Of a stretch of DNA of 48,528 bases, positions 8,069 through 14,844 are shown one piece after another. The position numbers and the translations under genes were made by a program. Location of the stretch: contig NZ_JAKFHA010000001.1 in NCBI RefSeq assembly GCF_021502675.1, positions 348,317 to 396,844 of the forward strand, given 5' to 3'. The notes under the pieces were generated by a model that was not told the DNA's origin, searched no databases, and saw only the letters and a program-made list of their open reading frames with translations. How positions within the stretch are numbered: position 1 is the stretch's first letter; every line of letters begins with the position of its first letter. This DNA is from Yinghuangia soli. GTDB taxonomy: Bacteria > Actinomycetota > Actinomycetes > Streptomycetales > Streptomycetaceae.

Positions 8069-10822
8069 CTAGGCGCGCCTGCTCGATGAGCTCTCCGAGG
8101 CATCGCTGTGGACCGAGCGCGGCAAGGGCGGCTTCGGGCGGTCCGATGCTGCTTCGCGTGCGCCGGGGTTGCCGTAGCCGTAACCGTAGCCGCGAGCGCC
8201 GGAGAGTTGGGCCATGCTCAGCACCGTGCCGAGGATGGAAGCGCTCACACCTCGGAGCGCACCGATCGCGGCTTCCACACTGTCGGCGCGGGTGCGTCCG
8301 GCTCGTACGACGAGGATGGCGCCGTCCACGATCGGGGCGAGGCCCAGCGTGTCGGCGACCGGCAGGAGCGGGGCGCTGTCCACGATGACGATGTCGAAGT
8401 CCCGGCCGAGGTCTTCGAGGATCTGGCGCATGCGCATCGAGGCCAGGATTTCCGCGGGGTTGGGCGGGATGGGCCCCGAAGTCAGGACGACGAGGTTGTC
8501 GTCCGTGCCGCGCTGCAGCACGTCGTCCCGTTCCGCGTGGCCGATGAGCAACGTGGTCAGTCCGGCGCTCTGGACCAGGCCGAGGGTCTTCGCGACACAC
8601 GGGTTGCGCAGGTCCGCGTCGACCAGGCACACCCGCTGTCCGGCCTCGGCCAGCGAAAGCGCGAGGTTGACGGCGGTGTTCGTCTTGCCCTCGCCGGGCA
8701 GCGCGCTGGTCACCACGATCACCTGCTGCTGCCGGTCGACCTGGGCGAACCGCAGGTTGGTGCGGACCAGCCGGAAGGCCTCGGCGCGTCCGCTCAGCGC
8801 ACCGGGACGTACCGCCAGCGGGTCGGCTTGGGCGCGCTTGTCGAACGGGATGACCCCGAGCACCGGAAGGGCGGTGGCGCCCTTCAGTTCGTCCTCGGTG
8901 CGCACGCTGGTGTCGAGGTTGTGGCGCACCATGGCCAGGCAGATACCGGCGAGCAGACCGGCGAACAGGCCCAGCGCGGCGTTCAGGTACGGCCGTGGGC
9001 TCACGGGCTCGGCGGGGGGCGACGCGCTGCGGGTGACGCCGATGTGAACGGGAGCGCTGCCCCGGCCCGGCGTCGTTTCGAGGCCGACGATGAACTTGCC
9101 GGCCTCCGCGGCGGCCGCGTTCGCGATGCGCGCGGCGAGGACGGGGTCCGGGTCGGTGACGGTGATGTCGATGAGCACCGTGTCCGGCTTGGCTCTGGCG
9201 CCGATGCGCTGCGCCACGTACTCGGGTGAGAGCGGCAGCCCCAGAGCGTCCACGACCGCGGCGGCGACGCGGGGGCTGGAGACGACGTCGGCGTACGACT
9301 CCACGCGCGCCAAGGAGAAGCTGCTGCCCTGATTGAGCTGGGTGATGTCGGTCGTGGTCCGCGCGGAGACGAAGATCTGGGCGGTCGCCTGGTACTGGGG
9401 CGTTGCGGCCAGCGTGGCGGCGACGGCGCAGCCCAGGCCGGCCGACGTCATGAGCAGGATGGTCAGCCAACGCCGGGCGAGGGCTCGGAAATAGCAGCGC
9501 AGGTCCACGGTGTGCTTTCTCGGGTCGAGCCGTCGGCGGCCTGGGGACTGCCCGGTACCGGTTCGCGGGTCTCGAGGGGTGCGTGGCCGCGCGGGCGCCT
9601 CGTCGCGAATGTCGGCGCGGCCCATGCTGGTTCCGACGATGACCGCGATCGGGACCATGACGAAGGCGTAGACGAGCAGGTTGGAGGTGAGGATGTTGAG
9701 GCTCAGGCCGATCAGCGCGAGGAGGGCGGCCTGGTGGATCGCCCAGTCGGCCTGGTTCGCCGCGTGACGCCGCCGCCGGTACGCACCGATGCCCAGTGCC
9801 GCGAAGGCGGCCAGCCACAACGCGAGGCCCAGGAGCCCCAGGTCGTGCCACAGCCGCAGGTAGTCGTTGTGCGGATGGCCGAGGTCCGCCGGATTCGCGG
9901 GGTCGGCCAGCAGGTTGCCGGCGCTGCCGATGCCGTGGCCGATCCACGGGGACGTCTGGATCGACTCCCAGGTGGTGGCCCACAGGTCGCTGCGCCCCGA
10001 CGTTCCGACACGGACTCCGGCCATGGACGCGCCGTCGTTGTCGATGAACCGGTTCCGCAACGGCTCGTAGCGGGTGATCACGAGCCAGGCGGAGCAACCG
10101 ACCACCGCGCTGACCGCGAGGACTTTGCCCAGCTCCTTGCGGCTGCGCCCCTTGGCCACCAGGCCCAGGAACAGCAGGGCGCACACCGCGCTGGACGTGC
10201 GGGAGAGGCTGAACACGTCGGCGGCCAGCAGCACCAGAGGGACGGCGTATCCCCAGCGGGACTTGCGGTCGGTGAGCGGCACCGCGGCCACCATGCCGAT
10301 CCACACGCTCTCGCCGAGCAGGCGTGCGGGGATGACGACGTAGTTGCCCGGGCCGTAGACCAGCACCGACGCCAGGTAGACCAGCGCAAGAACCACGGCG
10401 ACGGCCCGCACCGCCCGCAGCACCAGCATCGGCGAACCGGCCGACGTCCAGGCCGCCGCGATCGCCAGCAGCGCCACGAAAGACAGGTACACCGCACCGT
10501 TCTGGACCGCGGCGTACGTGCGCATGGACAGCGCCGAGACGACCACCAATACAGCGAAGCCCCACAGCACCCACGGCAACCGGGCGCGCCAGGGGTTCGT
10601 GGGCTCCAACGTCCCGACGTTCCCGTCGGACCTGAAGTACAGCGCGGACGGCAGGACGAGCATCGCCGCGAGGAACACCAGTCCCGTGGCCGGAGCGTTG
10701 AGCCCGTACGTACCCAGGCTGCCGCCTGCGGCCACCCAGAAGGCCGCCAGCACGATCAGCGACAGACGCGGTCGTCTACCTCGTAACGCACGAGACGTTA
10801 CAACTAGTGACATGCCGGTCAC
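8069..10822 (-). CDS. O-antigen polymerase-like / Wzz-Wzc tyrosine autokinase fusion
   Basis: One open frame of 917 residues. Residues 1 to about 400 form a multi-pass membrane protein with the O-antigen ligase/polymerase signature (GHGIGSAGN, then HPHNDYLRLWHDLGLLG). A proline/arginine-rich linker at about 405-438 follows. Then comes a Wzz-type chain-length domain between two membrane helices (RCYFRALARRWLTILL, and RPYLNAALGLFAGLLAGICL) and a Wzc/CapB-type bacterial tyrosine kinase: Walker A ALPGEGKTNTA, Walker A' CLVDADLRNP, Walker B IVIVDSAP, and a C-terminal tyrosine cluster GYGYGYG. Polymerase and chain-length kinase normally come as separate genes that cooperate in exopolysaccharide export. 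A GTG at 9508 begins VDLRCYFRALARRW, a normal Wzz start, so two proteins from one frame are possible (479-aa kinase). The N-terminal start may be GTG 10822 or ATG 10813; neither has a strong ribosome site. Confidence 0.85.
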   Translation of the reverse strand: MTGMSLVVTSRALRGRRPRLSLIVLAAFWVAAGGSLGTYGLNAPATGLVFLAAMLVLPSALYFRSDGNVGTLEPTNPWRARLPWVLWGFAVLVVVSALSMRTYAAVQNGAVYLSFVALLAIAAAWTSAGSPMLVLRAVRAVAVVLALVYLASVLVYGPGNYVVIPARLLGESVWIGMVAAVPLTDRKSRWGYAVPLVLLAADVFSLSRTSSAVCALLFLGLVAKGRSRKELGKVLAVSAVVGCSAWLVITRYEPLRNRFIDNDGASMAGVRVGTSGRSDLWATTWESIQTSPWIGHGIGSAGNLLADPANPADLGHPHNDYLRLWHDLGLLGLALWLAAFAALGIGAYRRRRHAANQADWAIHQAALLALIGLSLNILTSNLLVYAFVMVPIAVIVGTSMGRADIRDEAPARPRTPRDPRTGTGQSPGRRRLDPRKHTVDLRCYFRALARRWLTILLMTSAGLGCAVAATLAATPQYQATAQIFVSARTTTDITQLNQGSSFSLARVESYADVVSSPRVAAAVVDALGLPLSPEYVAQRIGARAKPDTVLIDITVTDPDPVLAARIANAAAAEAGKFIVGLETTPGRGSAPVHIGVTRSASPPAEPVSPRPYLNAALGLFAGLLAGICLAMVRHNLDTSVRTEDELKGATALPVLGVIPFDKRAQADPLAVRPGALSGRAEAFRLVRTNLRFAQVDRQQQVIVVTSALPGEGKTNTAVNLALSLAEAGQRVCLVDADLRNPCVAKTLGLVQSAGLTTLLIGHAERDDVLQRGTDDNLVVLTSGPIPPNPAEILASMRMRQILEDLGRDFDIVIVDSAPLLPVADTLGLAPIVDGAILVVRAGRTRADSVEAAIGALRGVSASILGTVLSMAQLSGARGYGYGYGNPGAREAASDRPKPPLPRSVHSDASESSSSRRA

Positions 10823-11096
10823 AGTACATTTCGCCGGTCCCGAAGATCACCGCGCTCCAGGCGTGTCGGTCCAACCGACACCACCGTCACCACTCCCACT
10901 CCATCCACCGGAGTACCCATGCGCCAAACGAGGCACCGACCCTCGCGACCCGCATTGCAGTGCGCCGCACCGGTGACGCGCCCAGCATGCCGACCCCGAC
11001 GAGAGCACCGGTATCCGCCTAAGACCGCGTCCCACGAATCGCTCGGTCGCTTGGCGCGGGTGCTCACGGTGGCCTGAGCGCGGTCAATTCTTCAAT

Positions 11097-11137
11097 GTCA
11101 AAACACAAAAGGTGATGGTCGAAACTCGACCATCACC
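11097..11137 (-). terminator. Strong intrinsic terminator, probably of the former tRNA-Leu unit
   Basis: A perfect 12-bp stem, GGTGATGGTCGA paired with TCGACCATCACC around a 3-base loop (11111-11137), is followed on the minus strand by TTTTGTGTTTTGAC. The T-rich tail shows it acts on minus-strand transcription. It lies 20 bases beyond the distal att repeat. Before the island inserted it would have stood just after the 3' end of tRNA-Leu, so it is probably that gene's original terminator. Confidence 0.85.
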
Positions 11138-11156
11138 GACTGCGGGTCTACCGATT

Positions 11157-11174
11157 GTGTCCGAGGGGGACTTG
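11157..11174. repeat. Distal attachment-site repeat (relic tRNA-Leu 3' end)
   Basis: The 18 bases GTGTCCGAGGGGGACTTG repeat, in the same orientation and with one G fewer, the 3' end of the tRNA-Leu at 24919-24937. The bases beyond this copy do not continue as a tRNA. This is what a displaced chromosomal tRNA tail looks like after site-specific insertion. The single-base difference may be drift in a copy no longer under selection. Confidence 0.72.
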
Positions 11175-11193
11175 TTCCACACGCCAACCCCAT

Positions 11194-11210
11194 GGAGGCC
11201 TACGGCCTCC
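11194..11210. repeat. Short perfect hairpin
   Basis: GGAGGCC and GGCCTCC flank a three-base loop, 20 bases inside the left end of the island. There is no T tract on either side. It could be a weak terminator or part of the recombination site; the sequence alone does not decide. Confidence 0.45.
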
Positions 11211-11332
11211 TCGTGCTCTGATAGACACGATCCCACGCACCCGAGGCGTCGTCACCGGCACAGATAGCAGTTCACCCATCTGGGTGAGTGATGGATGTCC
11301 GCGGGCTACTCGGCCCTCGGGACTCGCAACCG

Positions 11333-11357
11333 CCTCACCGACTGGAAGCCGGTGAGG
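11333..11357 (-). terminator. Candidate terminator of the defence operon
   Basis: An 8-bp stem, CCTCACCG with CGGTGAGG around a 9-base loop, sits about 74 bases past the ATPase stop codon. It lacks a T tract, as many actinobacterial terminators do. It is the first clear hairpin after the operon. Confidence is moderate because the stem is short. Confidence 0.45.
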
Positions 11358-11430
11358 GAGTGAGGACATCACCGGGACCTCGCTGCCTTCCTCTCCATCG
11401 CTCCGGCGTTCGAGAGGACGTCGACGCCAC

Positions 11431-14400
11431 TCATTCGTCTTCGAAGCCGCTGTCCTCGAACTTCAGTTGGGCGGCGTTCTCCCGGACGGTGCGCACCTGC
11501 TGTTCGGAGAATCCTGCGCTTGCGGCTGCGGTGATTTCGATGCGGACCTCGAGCTCGATGCCATCAGCGGCCTCGAGGTGCGCGAGGATTTCCTGCTGGA
11601 TGTTGGCGAAGTCTGCGGCGGGGCGATTGGGGTTGAGCGTCTTGACGCCCCAGAACCTGCGGGCGACCTTGGTTGCCGCTGGAGCCGGGGGCTGGGCGTC
11701 AGGTCCTGCAAGCGAGGTCGTGGGGCTGGCGCTGGCGGGCGGGGTAGCCACTGAGCCGCTGTTGCCGCCGTCCTGAGCGGCACCCGGAGCATCCGGCGGG
11801 ATGTCGATGACTCGGGAGCGCTGGGCGACCGCGCGGCTCGGCTGAACGAGGAGAGTGTCGTCAGTGACGAAACCGGGTTCGGGTTTGTCGCCGTGGATCC
11901 AGAGGTTCAGGTATTCATCGGTGGCCTGGTCGTAGGCGTCAGCGAGTGCGAAGGCGTCCTGCTGCCACAGGAGGACTTCGGCAGCGCCGAGTACGGCTTG
12001 TTCCAGCACCTGACGGTTGGGCAGTCGCTTGAGGTAGGGGTACTGCGTGTACCACGACCACAGGTCGCCGAACCGTACGTGGCCTTTGTTCCATGCGTTG
12101 GCCAGCGCCCCTTCGAGGGCCATGCGCACGAGCGTTGCCCCAAGTACCGGGGTGACCCAGCCCTTGGCCTTGAGCGCCGCAGTGGCGCGTTCGGCCAGGG
12201 AGCCCCCGTCCTTGGCGACCCGGGTGAAGGAGATTGTCGGCTTCTGGCCGGGCAGTTCGGTCGGGACCAGTGCTGCGGTGAATGCCGTGCGGACGCGGTC
12301 GTCGACGGCCGCATCCAACTGGCGGGCACGGGTTACGGACTGCTTGCGCTGCTGGGGGCTGAGCTCCAGTTCCTCGGCCTCGTCGGCGATGGACCGCCAG
12401 GCCAGGTATTCGCGCGTCACACCTTCCAGTTCAGGGTAGGCCTCACGGTCGGCAGCGACCATGACCAGCATGTTGCGGCGCTGGCGTTGCCCGGTGCCCG
12501 ACTCCAGCAGCAGGCGCTCGGCGAACGATGTGGCCGCGGAGGCATCCTTGCCCCAGGCGTACTTCGGGTGCAGGACCACCAGCTTGAGGACCTCGGAGTC
12601 GGGCACGTCCCCGGTGTCCAGCGGGGCTGCGTGAACCGCGCCGAAAGAAGACTTCGGTTCCCTCTCGGCGGTCTTGACCCGAGCAACGATCGCGGCGTGT
12701 ACGTCAGCCTCGCTGTAGCCGGCGGCACGGTCGGCGGCCACGCGGGAGACTGAGGCCGCCAAGTCGTACCACGACCGGTCGCCATCCTCGTAGAAGTAGG
12801 TGGCGCGCTGACCGAGCAAGGCACGTGCGTCGCCGATGTGGTTGATGACGTCGCCAGGCACGGCTGTGCCCAAACGCAAATGCTGGATGTCCACGCCCTT
12901 GTGGGCCGAGCGCAAGGTCGGGACGGTGGCGATGAACACTGACCGGGCGATGCGCGTGGTCAGCGCGCGCTGGCCGAACGAAGGACGCTCTCGGTCGATC
13001 TGTTTCGGGGTGGAGCCCTCGCCGTCGACGTCCTTGTCCACGACGGGCTTCCAGTTGTCATCGAGGTACTTGGTGATCTCGCTGAACACCTGCGTGTCGT
13101 CGACGGGGACGGTGCCGGGAGTGATCAGCGGGGCTTGGTCGCCGGCGTCCCACAATGCGTTGATGACCACGCTCATCAGGCGAAGTACACCGCGGGTGCG
13201 CTGGAACTTCGGCAGCGTCGACCAGTCTTCGTAGAGCCGGTCGAACAGCTCGGGGTGGATCGGGTAGGCCGCCCGGACACGCTGCTCGTACGCGCCGGTC
13301 GTCGTCTCACGGGGGAAGAATCCCGTGTTCTCCTGGTAGTACTTCACGTACTGCTTGGCCACCGCGGCAATGTCCGCCAGTGCTGCCGCATCGGGCTCTT
13401 CGAACAGGCGTCGGCGCACGATCTCGAAGGACTCGATGTTGTTGGCCGGCCGCCAGTCGTCGGCGTTGCGGCCGATGACCTGCTGCAACGCCTCCAGGGC
13501 CACGTGCCCGTTGGGGCCACCGACCTCAAGCGCCGATCCGCCGCCCCCGTTGTCCAGCGAGTCCGAGGCGGGAATGGAGACGACGACCATGACGCCCGCG
13601 ACGGACTTCGCCATCTCGGTCAGATGCTGGGCGAAAGTGTGCTGCGTGGCGAACGTCCCGCCGGGCAAGTCGTCGCGGCCCACCAGTTGGCGGGCGTACG
13701 CCACCCACTCGTCGATCAGGATCAGCACACTCTCGCCGCCTGCGACGATGTCGCGTACAACGGCGTCCAGGGCATCGCCCGGATCTGTGCCAGTCCTGTC
13801 GGCCTCGGCGACGCGGTCGAATGCTGCCCGGCCGCCGAGCTGCCAGGCCAGCTCACCCCACACCGTGCGCACCTGTGTGCCGTCATCCTTGATGATGGGC
13901 TGGCTCGGGGAGAGCTTCGTGCCCACCAGGGTCACACGCTTGACTCGCAGGGAGCTCAGGGGGTTGCCCTCACTTGCCGGCATGCAGTCGTGCACGATGT
14001 CCTGCACTGCCGGAGGCAGGGAGCTCGTTGTCAGGCCCTCGGCGAACAGGTGGTACAGGGCCAGCATCGAGTGGGTCTTGCCGCCGCCGAACTGGGTCTG
14101 CAGGTTTATCACCGGGCTGGCCCCGGCGTCCCCGGAGATGCGCTTGAGCGCACGGGTCAGCAGGTCGGACAGGCCGCTGGTCAGATAGGTGCGCGCGAAG
14201 AACTCCGTCGGATTGAGGTACTCCGGCGCGGCAGTGAGGCCGTTGGCCACGGCGAAAAGGTCGGCGGCGAACTCCGCTGCCGAGAACTGCCCGCGGATCA
14301 CGTCGGCGTGTGGCTTGACGACCTCCCGCCACGGCTTGATCGCCGTACCGGCTTGCATGCCGGTCACCTTGACCGCCTGTGACTCACGGGCCACACGGTT

Positions 14401-14844
14401 GCGGGTCTGCTTCTCGAAGACCTCGCGCTGGTGCTCCATACGCACCTTCGCGACCGCATCGGCCTCATCCGTGGCTCCGATGACCGTCAACAGACGCTCG
14501 ATCGTGTCCAACGCACGGTACGTGTCGTTCGAGGAGAACTTCTCCCCGTGATGGGCCGCGTTCGCAGTCTCCCGCAACTCGGAAGCCAATGCGGATTGCG
14601 GACGGGACAGGTCCTTCTCGAAGACCTTCCACCTCTCGGTGACCAAGCGCAGCAAGAAGCGCACGTCGTCCCGCGAGTACGTCTTCGACGTGCCGAACTT
14701 CGCGGCGTCCTCGGCGGCGACCGATTCAACCCAGTCCTTGCCAGCCGGCGCCTGGGCGGACATGCGCATGTCAACCCAGGGACGCATGCCTCCCAACAGC
14801 TGGTCGAAGCCGCGCAGGACCTTCTCGTTGTTCGTCAGCGCCAT
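11431..14844 (-). CDS. DUF499 defence ATPase with N-terminal Swt1/HEPN-like domain
   Basis: A 1137-aa P-loop protein. Residues about 1-130 are helical and contain RETANAAHH, an R-x(6)-H spacing compatible with the HEPN RNase motif, in a Swt1-like arrangement. The DUF499 ATPase core follows: Walker A QFGGGKTHSM near residue 250 and Walker B SVLILIDEW near 375. The C-terminal third carries a lid-like helical region and a proline/alanine linker (about 1035-1075) leading to a small terminal domain with VARRFWGVKTLNP. Its ATG overlaps the methylase stop (TAATG), so the two are translationally coupled. DUF499 proteins occur in defence islands beside DUF1156 methylases and SNF2 helicases. The enzymatic role is not established; ATP-driven control of the complex plus HEPN RNA cleavage on infection is my inference. 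Confidence 0.85.
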   Translation of the reverse strand: MALTNNEKVLRGFDQLLGGMRPWVDMRMSAQAPAGKDWVESVAAEDAAKFGTSKTYSRDDVRFLLRLVTERWKVFEKDLSRPQSALASELRETANAAHHGEKFSSNDTYRALDTIERLLTVIGATDEADAVAKVRMEHQREVFEKQTRNRVARESQAVKVTGMQAGTAIKPWREVVKPHADVIRGQFSAAEFAADLFAVANGLTAAPEYLNPTEFFARTYLTSGLSDLLTRALKRISGDAGASPVINLQTQFGGGKTHSMLALYHLFAEGLTTSSLPPAVQDIVHDCMPASEGNPLSSLRVKRVTLVGTKLSPSQPIIKDDGTQVRTVWGELAWQLGGRAAFDRVAEADRTGTDPGDALDAVVRDIVAGGESVLILIDEWVAYARQLVGRDDLPGGTFATQHTFAQHLTEMAKSVAGVMVVVSIPASDSLDNGGGGSALEVGGPNGHVALEALQQVIGRNADDWRPANNIESFEIVRRRLFEEPDAAALADIAAVAKQYVKYYQENTGFFPRETTTGAYEQRVRAAYPIHPELFDRLYEDWSTLPKFQRTRGVLRLMSVVINALWDAGDQAPLITPGTVPVDDTQVFSEITKYLDDNWKPVVDKDVDGEGSTPKQIDRERPSFGQRALTTRIARSVFIATVPTLRSAHKGVDIQHLRLGTAVPGDVINHIGDARALLGQRATYFYEDGDRSWYDLAASVSRVAADRAAGYSEADVHAAIVARVKTAEREPKSSFGAVHAAPLDTGDVPDSEVLKLVVLHPKYAWGKDASAATSFAERLLLESGTGQRQRRNMLVMVAADREAYPELEGVTREYLAWRSIADEAEELELSPQQRKQSVTRARQLDAAVDDRVRTAFTAALVPTELPGQKPTISFTRVAKDGGSLAERATAALKAKGWVTPVLGATLVRMALEGALANAWNKGHVRFGDLWSWYTQYPYLKRLPNRQVLEQAVLGAAEVLLWQQDAFALADAYDQATDEYLNLWIHGDKPEPGFVTDDTLLVQPSRAVAQRSRVIDIPPDAPGAAQDGGNSGSVATPPASASPTTSLAGPDAQPPAPAATKVARRFWGVKTLNPNRPAADFANIQQEILAHLEAADGIELEVRIEITAAASAGFSEQQVRTVRENAAQLKFEDSGFEDE

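Noticed and set aside
7713-10574. A 953-codon frame overlapping the polymerase/kinase gene on the same strand
   Set aside because: It is rich in Arg, Pro and Gly with no domain signature; the overlapping frame holds clear Walker, Wzz and ligase motifs. A G+C shadow.
11157-11240. A second, degenerate tRNA gene next to the terminator
   Set aside because: Only 18 bases match the tRNA 3' end; no anticodon or D-arm can be formed, so it is an att relic.
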